DNA from: Pyropia haitanensis
Taxonomy: Eukaryota; Rhodophyta; Bangiophyceae; Bangiales; Bangiaceae
Reading direction: 5' to 3'
Length of the DNA stretch: 64,000 bases
NCBI GenBank assembly: GCA_008729055.1
Contig: SDUX01000002.1
Location: 934,496-998,495 of the forward strand
Part shown: positions 33,531 through 43,397 of the stretch, piece after piece
How the letters are laid out: every line of letters starts with the position of its first letter
Numbering within the stretch: the stretch's first letter is position 1
Made by a program: the position numbers and the translations under genes
Notes under the pieces: model-generated
Told to the model about the DNA's origin: nothing
What the model saw: only the letters and a program-made list of their open reading frames with translations
The model's database searches: none

Positions 33531-36459
33531 AGGAGGGGGGGCGGGGGGGGGGGGGTTGCGCACGAATATTCCCCCCAAAAAAAAGAAGAGAAAGATTGGC
33601 CTGCCACGCCATTTTTTCCACCGCGGCACGCGCGTGCAATCGCGCCGCGGCGGTTGTGGCAGACGCGGGGGGGGGGGGCGGGTTGCCCCGGCAGAATTGG
33701 AAGACGAGGCGCGCCCCGCCCCAACGGGCAACGACGCCGCGACGCGGCGGTCGTGTCGGGGGGGGGCGCCCGCGCGCGCGCGCGCGCGGCGGGGCCGCGT
33801 CGGCGCAGGCACCCCACGTTGTCAACGACTGTTCAGTCGACGGCTCACAGTGGCGGCGGTGGGTTGGCTGGCGCGGCGGGCGGGCGCGGCGGCCCCCCCC
33901 CCCCTCCCCCCGCCGCCGCCGCCGCCGGCTCGGCCGAGCGCGCGGCCGAGCGTGGCCGCCACTGACGGGTTGCTCGGTGTGGTCGGTTGAGCTGCCGGCG
34001 GCCGCGGCGCGTCGCCACCAGATTCTGCAAGTACGAAAAAAAAAACCCGCGCCTGCGCTCTGCGCACGCGACGGGTGGGGGGCTTTTTTCGTGGCGGCGG
34101 CAGCGGCTGGGGCGGGGGGGGACGGCGGTCACGCATCGCCCAGTCCAATGGGTTGGCCTGCCAGGCCAGCACCCCCCCCCCCCCCCCCCCCCTCCACTGC
34201 GGTTGTGAAACGGCGTCGCTTGCGACACTTTGAGTGGAGGAGCGTGCTCCAGGCAGGTCGGCCACGAGACAAACTTGGCTGCACGCAGGGCTCAGCTCCG
34301 CGCCGTCGAGACCCTGCCCCCCCCCCCCCGCCGCCCCCCCCCCACCCCCACCCGTCCTCCCGTCTTTGCCAGCCCCCTTCCCGCTGCGTGCCGCCCCCCG
34401 CTCCAGCCTGCCCTCTGGCGCCCGCGAGGCCGCTTCCCCAAACGACACTTGACCCTGACCGCCCAGCACCGCACACGTGGGCGACGCGACGGCCGCCCGC
34501 ACTGGGCGCGACGGCGGGTGTGTGGCTGTCGGTTGCGGGCCACGCCTTGTGGCCGGCCCCTTTCTTCTCTCGTGACAACCTCACAAAAAAGCCCTCCCAG
34601 ACCCCTCCCCCCCCACCACAACACCGCCCGCCGCACCTCGCTGATCGCCCCCCCCCCCCCCCCCCCCGCCCCGCCGCGGGAGGGCCTTCCCGCCTTGACC
34701 TTGACCGCAGCTCGCACCACCCCCCCCCCCCCCCCCCCCAGCACGCAATCCAGACCACCCCCTCGCCAGCACCGCCCGCCCCATCGTGTCCCTCGCGCCG
34801 GGGGCGGCGGTTCCAGGGCCCACCCTTGACGTCATTGGCGGGCGGGCTGGTGTCCCCACGAGGGCGGCGGCCGGGTCTCGACCGGCGGCGCACCCCCCGG
34901 CGTCCGCGTCGCCCTCGGCCGGTGGTCTTTGTTTTCTGGGCGTCCCCCCCTTTTTTTTTTTTGTCCCTTTCTTCGACCGTTGCAGGGGGGGGGGGGGGGG
35001 GGGTGGGGGGAGGGGTGGGGGCGTGGGGATTGGCCGCCGTCGGCACCCCGGCCGCGGCTGCTGCCGCCCCCCGTGTGGGGGGGGGCGAGGGGGCGGCATC
35101 CTCCGCCCCCCCGACGGGGCGGCACCCCGCGGGCGGGGTGTTGCCCAGGCGGCCGCCGCCGCGGCGCCCCCCCCCCCCCCCCCCTCGCCGCCACGAGGCC
35201 AGCCGCCGCGACGGCCGCGGCCGCCGCGCGTCGCGGCGCGTCGCGCGGTGGGGGGGCGCGGGGGGGGCGCCGCACGCCGAGGCGCCGCGGCCCGCGTCGG
35301 CGGCGGCGGCCGCGGCGGGCGGCGGCGGCGACGGCGGCGACGGCGGCGGCGGCGGCGGCGGCTGCCGCGGCTGCAGCCGCCGACGGCGGCTGCCGCGGCG
35401 GCGGCAGCGGCGGCGGCAGCGTCGCTGCCGCCACACCCCCCCCCGGCGCCACCGTTGCCTACCCCCCCCCGGCTCCTCCCCCCCCATCCCCCCGGCTCCC
35501 CCATCCCCCCCCCCCCCCCCCCGCCGCACCGTCGCACCACCGCCACCGCAACGGCGGCGTGCGTGGCGCCCAGCACCCGTGGGCAACAACACACCCCCCC
35601 CACCCGTGGAACACCCACCCCACCCCACCCACCCCACCCACCGCCACCCCCGCCGGCCGTGTGCGCGCGCGCGCCGCGGCGGGCGCGTGGTCGCCACCGC
35701 CGCCGCCGCCGCCAACGGCCGGCCGGCCACGCGCCGCGCGGCCGCGGGGCGCGGCGGCCGCGGCGGGCGGCGCCCCCCCCCCTCCCCCCCCCCCCCCCCC
35801 CCAACCCCCCCTACTACCGCCGCCGCCCTCCCCCCCTCTCTACCCGACCGCCCGCGTCGGGTCGGTCCGCGGGCGGGGGACGCGCGCGCCGCCGCCGCGG
35901 CGCGTGCGGGCGCGGCGGCGCCCTTTCCATTCCCTCCCCACACCACCCCCCATTGACCGGCACGCCGCGGCCGCCGCCACCGGCCGCGGCCACGTGCGCG
36001 GCGGCGGTGGCGTGAGCGGCCGCCGCGGCGGCGGCGCCGTCTGCGCGCCCGTCCCAGCCGCCGCCGTTGGCGTCGACCGCCCCGCCGCGCGCGGCCAGTG
36101 TCGCCGGCCGTGTCCCCCCCCCCCCCGCCCAAGTGTTGGCCGCCCGCCGGCCGTGTGGCCCCCCCCCCCCGCCCAAGGGACGGCCGCCCGCTCGCCTTCC
36201 ACCCGCCGCCGCCCCGGCCCGTACCGCCGCGGCGGCCTTGCGCACCCGCCCCGACCGCGGCCGCGACGGCGTGGGCGGGCACCCGCCGCCGCCGCCGCCG
36301 CCGCCGCCGGCCGGCTCGACTCTTTTCCCCCGCGGGCCATCATCCTCTCCCCTCTTTGCCGTTGGCGCGGGTGCGCCTGCTGGTATCCCCGTGACTCCCC
36401 TGCTGCTTCCCCCCCCCCCCCCCCCCCCGCCGGCGCGCATTCCGCCCCTCCCGCCCTTT
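33531..36459. other. Field of long C and G homopolymers, no gene recognised
   Basis: About 2.9 kb with very many C runs (21 C at 34172-34192 is the longest I noted) and G runs, mixed with CG-alternating tracts (33771-33790). Long ORFs exist on both strands only because stop codons are rare in such sequence. Purely Pro, Gly, Arg and Ala peptides result. Confidence 0.5.
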
Positions 36460-36615
36460 GCCGCCACCACCCACCGGGGCTGCCGCCGCCACCACCCACC
36501 GGGGCTGTCGCCGCCACCACCCACCGGGGCTGCCGCCGCCACCACCCACCGGGGCTGTCGCCGCCACCACCCACCGGGGCTGCCGCCGCCACCACCCACC
36601 GGGGCTGCCGCCGCC
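36460..36615 (+). repeat. 25-base minisatellite, six copies
   Basis: The block ACCCACCGGGGC ends at 36480, 36505, 36530, 36555, 36580 and 36605, a strict 25-base period. The linker alternates TGCCG and TGTCG between copies. Because 25 is not a multiple of three, each copy shifts frame, so it is probably leader or intergenic DNA just upstream of the kinase start at 36619. Confidence 0.9.
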
Positions 36616-36618
36616 GCG

Positions 36619-37095
36619 ATGGACGGTGGCGGGCCCCCCCCCCCCCAGCGCCCCCCCCCCCCAGCGTCGGTCCCCCCCCTCTTCCGCCCTCCCCACCGGC
36701 TCACCCCTCCGGTACAGCGCTTCGACCGGCGAGCGCGCCGGCTGGCTCCGCAAGGAGGGCCGCCGCCGCGGCGCGCCGCTGTCGCGGTACCTCGTCCTCG
36801 CGGGGGGCGTCCTGTCCAACCACCGCCGCCCCGGCGGGGCGCCCACGTGGCGCGTCGGCCTCGCGGGTGGCGCGGTGTGCTGCGGCGTGCGCAACGGCGA
36901 GCTAATCATCCGCACCGTCGGCCCGGTGTGGCGGGTGGGGGCGGGGGGGGGGGGGGAGGGGGAGGGGGAGGGGGTGGCGGGGGGGACCCGGCGGACGATG
37001 GTGTGGAGGGGGCGGGGGGGTGCGCCGCGGGGGATAGCCGCGGCTCGATGCCGTCGTTGGCGTCGCTGGGCTCGAGCGTCGGCTTTGGCGATGCG

Positions 37096-37139
<44 letters not shown>

Positions 37140-38562
37140 GTGCGCCCACGGCGCCGACGGCGGCGGCGGCGGTGGCGGTGGCGGTGGCGGCGGCGGCGCG
37201 ACGCTCACCTTTTTTGCCGACAGCCCCGCGGAGCTGGACGGCTGGCTCGTTGCCGCCGCGCGGGCGGCGCTGGCGCCGCCGCCCGCGGCGGGGTGCGTGA
37301 CGGACTTTTACGAGCTGGGCCACAAGATTGGCGGCGGCGTCCAGTCCGAGGTGTTCCAGGCGACCGACCGGATTACCGCCGCGCCGGTGGCGGTCAAGGT
37401 GATCCGCCGGCGGCCGCGGGGGGGGGGGGGGGGGCCGCCGCCGTGGGCGGTGGTGCCGGCGGTGGCGGCGGTGGCGGCGGTGGCGGCGGTGGCGGCGGTG
37501 GCGGTGGCGGCGGTGGCGGCGGTGGCGGCGGTGGCGGTGGCGGCGACGCGACGCCGCCGCCGCCGCCGCCGCCGCCGCCCGTCGCGTCGGAAGGCCTGGA
37601 ACCGCCCCCCGGCAGTGCCGTTGCCCGCGCGGCCGCGACGGGCAGCGTGGAAGAGACGTACCTGGCGCGGGAGCTGGACATCCTCCGCTCCCTCCGCCAC
37701 CCGCACGTCCTCCGCACGCTCGACATCTTTACCGCGCCGACCGTCGTGCACGTTGTCACCGAGGTGCTCGCCGGCTCGGAGCTGTACGACTACGTGTCGG
37801 AGGCGTCGTTTAGTGAGGCCGCCGCCGCGGCGGCGCTGCGGGATGTGCTGGAGGGCGTCGCGTACCTCCACCGCCGGGGCATCGTGCACCGGGATATCAA
37901 GCTGGAGAACCTGCTGTGTGAGAATACGGTGCCGCCGCTGCGGGTCAAGCTCGCGGACTTTGGCTTTTCGGTGCGCGTCCACGCGGAGGAGGGGGAGGAC
38001 GCGGGGGGGGGGGGTGGGGCGACCCGTGGGCGGCCGCCGCGGCGTCGCCGCCCGCCCCCGGCTCGCCCTCATCGCCGCCGCCCTCCCCCCCGTCGCCACC
38101 GTGGACGCCCTCCCCCCCCCCGCCCGCCGCGCGGACGCGTCGCTGTGCGCGCTCGTCGGCACCAGCTACTACCTCGCGCCCGAAATGCTCCGCCGCCGCC
38201 GGTACGGCAAGCCCGTCGACCTCTGGGCGGTCGGCGTCGTTGCGTACCTGTGCCTGTCGGGCCGGTTCCCGTTTGGTGGCGGCGACACCACCGAGTACTT
38301 TACGCAGGTGCTCGAGCGGGAGCTGTTTTTCCCGCCCGACGAGTGGGGGGGGGTCTCCGCCGCGGCCAAGGACTTTGTGTCGGCGCTGCTCGCCAAGGAG
38401 CCCGCGCAGCGGATGACGGTGGAGGAGGCGGTCGCGCACCCGTGGCTCGCCCGCTACCACCGGCCGGTCGGCGCACCGTTTTCGCTGCCGTCGGCCGTGC
38501 CGGTGGCGGCGCCACACGCGCCGCCGCCGCCGCCCGGCGGCGGCAGCGGTGGTGGCGGTGGC

Positions 38563-38624
<62 letters not shown>

Positions 38625-38761
38625 CGGCGCGGCGGCGCCGGCCGCGACGGCCGCCGGCATTACCAGCAGCGTCGAATCCGACGAGGACGACGCGTACGAG
38701 GCGGTGCGCGCGTGGGGCAACGCCGACAGCACCGCGTCGTACCCGCACCAGCCGACGCGGC

Positions 38762-38795
<34 letters not shown>

Positions 38796-38968
38796 TGGTG
38801 GTGGTGGCGGCGGCGGCGGCGGCCACCGTGGCGGTGGCCACTACCGGCGGGGGGGGGCGGCCACGGCGGGCGCCGCCGCCGCCATTGCCGCGCGCGTGCC
38901 GTATGGCGGCGCCACGTCGCCGCGGGGGGGGGCGGCCAAGCCGCCCTCCCCGCCCGCGGCGGCGGCCC

Positions 38969-39000
<32 letters not shown>

Positions 39001-39006
39001 ATCGGC

Positions 39007-39054
<48 letters not shown>

Positions 39055-39971
39055 CGCGTAGCCGCGGCGCCCCCCCCCGCCGAGCGTGGCGCGGCGACCG
39101 CGACGCGGTCGCCCGTGTCTGGCATGTCCACCTCCACCGCCACGTCGTCGTCGTGTACGGCATCGTCGGGCACGACGGGCGTGCCGCGGGGTGGGAGTGC
39201 AGCGGGAGCCACCGCCGGTGGCGGGGCGGGCATCCCCGCCGACCCGCTCGTCTCGTTGCCCGATGACCCGAGCCTGCCGTCGGTGGTCGCGTTTGCGCCC
39301 GGCGGGGGTGCCGCCGTCGCCCCCGGCAGCAGCGTATCGTCGGTGGCGGGCGGCCGGCGGCCGACCGCCGCCGACGGACCGCCGCCGCCGCCGGCGCCGC
39401 CTCCATTGGCGGCGGTCGCGGCGGCACGGCCGGGCCTCGCCGGCCGCTTCCGTCGCCAAGACGTGCCGCCGCCCGCACCGGCGGGCGACGGCGTCAAGCG
39501 GCGTGGCCGGTGGCACCGGCCGGCCGCGGCGGCGGCCGCCGCCCCCACGCGGACCGCCACAGAAGCGGCAGCCGCGGCCGACGCGGCGGCCGCGGCGGCC
39601 GCCGCGGCAGCAGCAGCCGTTGGTGGCGGGCGTGAGGGGGTGGCTGCGCCGCCGGCGGCGGCGGCGGCGGGGAGTGCCGGCCGTGGCTTTGACGGGTATG
39701 GCTGGGGGCACCCGTCGGGGTGGGGGCTCCCGGCGGGCGCGTGGGCGGCCGCCGCCGCGGCGGACGCCGCGGCGGATCCGCCCGACGGGGGCGGCGGCGC
39801 GCCGGCTGCCGCGGCGGGCGCCACGGCCGCCGACGATGGCCGCGGCGTCAGTGGCCGCCTCGGCGGTGGCGGCGGCGGCCGCCACCTCCGCCGCGGCCGC
39901 GCCGCCGCCGCCGCCGCCGCCGTCCACAGCGCAGGCGATGGCGCGGCGGCCGCCGCGGACCGTGACCGTGA

Positions 39972-40011
<40 letters not shown>

Positions 40012-40173
40012 TGGGCGCGCGCGACCGCCGCGGCGGCGGCGGCGGCGGCCGCCGGCGGCGGCCGCCGTGGCCTCCTCCTCGCCACATCGGGCGTCCGGTG
40101 GGCGGGCGGGTCGGCCGACGCGGGCGGCCGGCTGGCCGCCCTCCCCGGCCCGGCCGACAGCGACGTGTCGGTG

Positions 40174-40204
<31 letters not shown>

Positions 40205-40532
40205 CGGCGGCGGCGGCCGACGCGGGCCGCTGGGGCGGCATCCTCGGCGGCGCCGCGAGGGACTTTGGCGAGAGCGTCGGCGTCCTCGGCCGGCACCTGC
40301 CGTCGCCGCCGCCCGCGGCGGCGGCGGCGGTGGCCGACGCGGGCGGCGACGCGGCGGCGGCGGCGGCGGCGGTGGGGTGTGGGGGGCTGGGCGGCTGGGG
40401 GGGGGGGGGGGGGGTGGGGGGGGGGGGGGGATCCTCGGGTGCGTTGGCGGCGGCCACGCCGCCCGCCGTGGCCGCGACGCGCGGCGGCGGCGGCGCGACG
40501 CGGAGGGCGTCGCGGCGGCCGCGGAGGGGTAG
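36619..40532 (+). CDS. PH-domain CAMK-like Ser/Thr protein kinase (frame broken at G/C runs)
   Basis: A PH domain followed by a full kinase domain. PH: TGERAGWLRKEGRR, LSRYLVLAGGVLSN, then FFADSPAELDGWLVAAARAAL, the closing helix. Kinase: IGGGVQSEVF (glycine loop), VAVKVIRR (Lys), RELDILRSLRHPHV (Glu helix), GIVHRDIKLENLL, KLADFGFSV, SYYLAPEML, DLWAVGVVAYLCLSGRFPF, EAVAHPWL. All catalytic residues are present and the style is CAMK. Frames switch at 36943-36956 (14 G), 37418-37434 (17 G) and 38003-38014 (12 G), and probably in C runs near 36640 and 38111. The long tail is poly-Gly/Ala with scattered Ser-rich stretches. The start (ATG 36619) and the end (TAG at 40530, another frame after 40400) are guesses. 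Lipid-guided signalling is inferred from the PH domain. Confidence 0.75.
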
Positions 40533-40661
40533 TAGCCGGGGGGGGGGGTGGGCGGCGGCGGCGCTGGGCGCCCCCCAGAGCAGAGTTGCCGACGCGTGTC
40601 GGCGGGGGTGGGGGGGGGGGGGGTGGCGGATCGCGTCGGTCGGTGTGTGGGTGTGTTGTTG

Positions 40662-40774
40662 TTTTTTTTTTTTCGTCGGGGCTGGCACCGCCGCGCGCCG
40701 CGCGCCGCGCCGGCGGCGGCGGCCGCGCGCCGCGGGGGTTGCCGTTGGTTGCGTCTGTTTTTTTTTTCGCCGCG

Positions 40775-40805
<31 letters not shown>
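40662..40805 (+). repeat. T tracts of 12, 10 and 29
   Basis: T12 at 40662-40673, T10 at 40758-40767 and T29 at 40777-40805 lie between the ends of the convergent kinase and guanylate kinase genes. They stand out in a region otherwise nearly free of T. Confidence 0.9.
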
Positions 40806-41056
40806 GTGCCGCCACGGCGGCGGGGGGGGGGGGGGGTGCCCCGCGGTGGGATCGCGGTCCCCGCCGCCGCGGCCGCCGGCGGCGGCCCGCGGCGGCGCGC
40901 CGCGCGCGGGCGGCGGCGGCGCGCCGCGCATCCCCCCGCCCCCTCCCCTCGCGACGAGGCGGGGGCGGCCGCACCCCACACGCACGGAGCGGCGAGACGC
41001 CCGGGCTCGGTGATCCCGCCCGCCCCTCCCCCATCCCCCCCCCCCCCCGGGGTAAG

Positions 41057-41478
41057 GTTGTCAGTCGTTAAGAAAAGTCGTTAAACGAAAGTCGTTAAAC
41101 GATCGTTATAACGATCGTTAAATCGTTAAGGTCCAGGGACGAAGACTCGTTAAAGTCGTTAATTCCCGGCGCCTGTGTATTTATATGTCGGGCAGTGCAA
41201 TTCTGGAGAATGGAGCGGCTTGTTCGGAGGGCAACGACAGCTTGTGGCAGTCTCGCGAGCCCCGATGGAGTGGGTGGTTCGGAGGGGCAGCGACGGGTGG
41301 TGCCAGTCTCGTGACGAACGGGGTGAGGGACTGCAAGTGACAAACTCGTTTTCGGAGTACAATGTAAGTAGTTAACAAATACGTCGGTAAGGTGGGTCGT
41401 TAAAGTCGTTAAACGACATCGTTAAAGTCGTTAAACGATCGTTAACTCGGTAAGGTTTTTCTTAACGATCGTTAAGTG
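41057..41478. mobile_element. Possible small element bounded by CGTTAA / CGATCGTTAA clusters
   Basis: At least 13 CGTTAA hexamers occur in two clusters (about 41067-41160 and 41398-41478), many within the palindromic core TAACGATCGTTA. The outer ends share CGTTAAGAAAA in inverted orientation (left at about 41070, right as TTTTCTTAACG near 41458). The inside (41161-41390) is AT-richer with no good ORF. No transposase is present, so a non-autonomous element is only one reading; a regulatory or replication element is another. Confidence 0.4.
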
Positions 41479-41519
41479 CCATCCTTACCCCCCCCTCCCC
41501 CCCCCCGGCGCGCGGCCGC

Positions 41520-43397
41520 TCACAAAAACGGCCCGCGCAGGGCGTCGAGGAGCTCCGCGTACGTGGCGGCCGGCTCCGCCGCGACGAGCGTCACGTCCCA
41601 CACGGGGTGCGTCGCGGCCCAGCGCATCTCGCCGACGGCCGCGGCGAGGCGCGCGCGGACGGCGGCGTCGTCGTCGCTGCCGCGGCCGCGGAGGCGCGCG
41701 GCGAGCGCGTCGAGGGATGGCGGCGCCACCCAGACGGTCACCAGCGGCACGCCCGTGTCACCGCCAGCGCCGAGGCGGCCGCCCGCCGCCGCGAGCACCG
41801 CCGCGACGCCTTGGACGTCCACGTCGAGGATGCACACGCGGGGGGGGGAGGGGGTGTCTGCCGTGCCGCCGGCGGGCGCCGCCGCCGCCGCCGCCGCCAC
41901 CGCCGCCACCGCCGCCACCGACGTGCCGTACCGGTTGCCGTGCACCGACGCGTGTTCCAGAAACGCGCCGCCCTCGACGAGCGCCGCAAACGCCTCGTGC
42001 GTGACAAAGTGGTACGCGACGCCGTCCGCCTCGCCGTCCCGCGGCGCGCGCGTCGTGTGCGACACGGACAGCGCAAAGCGGTCGGGGTAGTCGGCGAGCA
42101 GCCGGCGGATGAGGGTGGACTTGCCAACGCCGCTCGGGCCGGCAACGACCAGCACGCCGCCGCCGCCCGCACGCGCGCCCCCACCGCCGCCGCGCCCACC
42201 ACCGCCACCACCCGCCGCCGTCGCCGCGGCGGCGCCGTTGCGGACGACGGCGGCATCCGCGGCCGGGGGGGGGCGGGACACGCGCAGCACGGCCCGCGCG
42301 GCGGCCCGGACCAGCCGCCCCGTCATGCCCACCGCCGCGTCCGGGCGGCCATCGTCGTACGCGGCGGCGGCGAGCAGCTCCCCCCCCGTCCGCCACACCA
42401 GCGGCGCCTTGTACGTGAGGAAGCCGGCGAGCGCGGCGACCACCTGCGCCCGTGGTGGGGCGGCGGCGCCCCACACCAGCGGCGCCGCCGCGGCGTCGCC
42501 GCCGGCCGCCACCGACAGCGCCAGCAGCGGGAGGGCGGGCATGAGGAAGCGGACGTTGAGGAGGAGGCCCGCCGCCGCGGCGGGCACCCCCCCCGGCCCG
42601 CCGCCGCTGCCCGTGGCGCTCCCACGGCCCGCCCCCCCCAGCCGGTTGACCGACTCGCCGAGGAGCGCCAGGTACGCCACGCCCGCGGCGGCGCCGAGCC
42701 CAAACGCCCCCCCCACCCCCCCCCCCACCCCACCCCCGCGCCCACCGCGCCGACCGCGCCCGTCGCCGCCGCCGCGCGCAGCAGCGACAGCCGCAGCGCC
42801 TCGTAGGCGGCCCACTCGGCGGCGCCGTCCGCGTCGGATCGACGGACGGGGGCGTAGCCGTCGCGCGCGCCGGCCAGCCGGTACGCGTCCTGCGACGGCA
42901 CGTACTCGGCGGTGCGCGCGACGCGGGCGGCGGACGCGTCCATCCACAGGCGCCCCTTGCGCGTCGACGCCGACCGCGGGACGGCAAAGAGGGTGGCGGA
43001 CAGGCGGCTCATCTCGGCCACGTCGAGGGTGTGCCCGCGGGCGGACGGGGTCACCGCCTCGACAATGCCGGCAGCGTCCTCGCCGGGCCAGCGGCCGGGG
43101 AAGAGCACAACGTCGCCAACGGCGGGGAGGGGGACCGCCGACGGGTCCACCTCGTCGGGCGGGCCCGGCACAGGGGGGGGGGGGAGGCCGCCGCCGCGGA
43201 CGCATCGTCGGACGCGGCGCGGGGGGTGCGCCGGGGGGGGGGGGCGCCGCCGCTGCCGCCACGCGGCGGGGACGGCCGCGGATGGGGGGCCCCTGCCAGG
43301 CGCCACGCCCGCCAACGGCGTGGCCGAGGCGCCGCGCCGGCAGCGGCGCGGCGGCCGCCACGGGCGCGGGCGGCGCAAAGAGCAGTAATGGCGCCAT
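41520..43397 (-). CDS. Guanylate kinase fused to an N-terminal membrane domain (two frame breaks)
   Basis: The C-terminal 200 residues are a guanylate kinase (GMP to GDP): P-loop GPSGVGKSTL, SVSHTTRAPRDGEADGVAYHF, GAFLEHASVHGNRYGTS, CILDVDVQGV, VAPPSLDALAARLRGRG. Ahead of it lie a soluble block (DEVDPSAVPLPAVGDVVLFP, WMDASAARVARTAEYVPSQD) and a hydrophobic part (GVAYLALLGESVNRLGG, LLLNVRFLMPALPLLALSVAA, VVAALAGFLTYKAPLVW) with two or three probable membrane helices. The ATG at 43397 opens MAPLLLFAPPAPVAAAAPLP, a plastid-like transit peptide with Phe. The frame leaves at the 12-G run 43173-43184 and returns in C runs at 42707-42726, two offsetting changes, so sequence-length errors are likelier than decay. 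The block resembles plastid membrane proteins of unknown function, from memory only. Confidence 0.78.
   Translation of the reverse strand: MAPLLLFAPPAPVAAAAPLPARRLGHAVGGRGAWQGPPIRGRPRRVAAAAAPPPPGAPPAPRPTMRPRRRPPPPPCAGPARRGGPVGGPPPRRWRRCALPRPLARRGRCRHCRGGDPVRPRAHPRRGRDEPPVRHPLCRPAVGVDAQGAPVDGRVRRPRRAHRRVRAVAGRVPAGRRARRLRPRPSIRRGRRRRVGRLRGAAAVAAARGGGDGRGRRGGRGGGVGGGVGGAFGLGAAAGVAYLALLGESVNRLGGAGRGSATGSGGGPGGVPAAAAGLLLNVRFLMPALPLLALSVAAGGDAAAAPLVWGAAAPPRAQVVAALAGFLTYKAPLVWRTGGELLAAAAYDDGRPDAAVGMTGRLVRAAARAVLRVSRPPPAADAAVVRNGAAAATAAGGGGGGRGGGGGARAGGGGVLVVAGPSGVGKSTLIRRLLADYPDRFALSVSHTTRAPRDGEADGVAYHFVTHEAFAALVEGGAFLEHASVHGNRYGTSVAAVAAVAAAAAAAPAGGTADTPSPPRVCILDVDVQGVAAVLAAAGGRLGAGGDTGVPLVTVWVAPPSLDALAARLRGRGSDDDAAVRARLAAAVGEMRWAATHPVWDVTLVAAEPAATYAELLDALRGPFL

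Noticed and set aside
32474..33817. 447-codon minus ORF
   Set aside because: Composition matches background and the opposite strand is equally open; no motif.
34129..36282. A 700-codon minus-strand ORF and an 846-codon plus-strand ORF across the homopolymer field
   Set aside because: Both are pure Gly/Arg/Pro/Ala; stop codons are rare in such sequence, and neither has a conserved motif.
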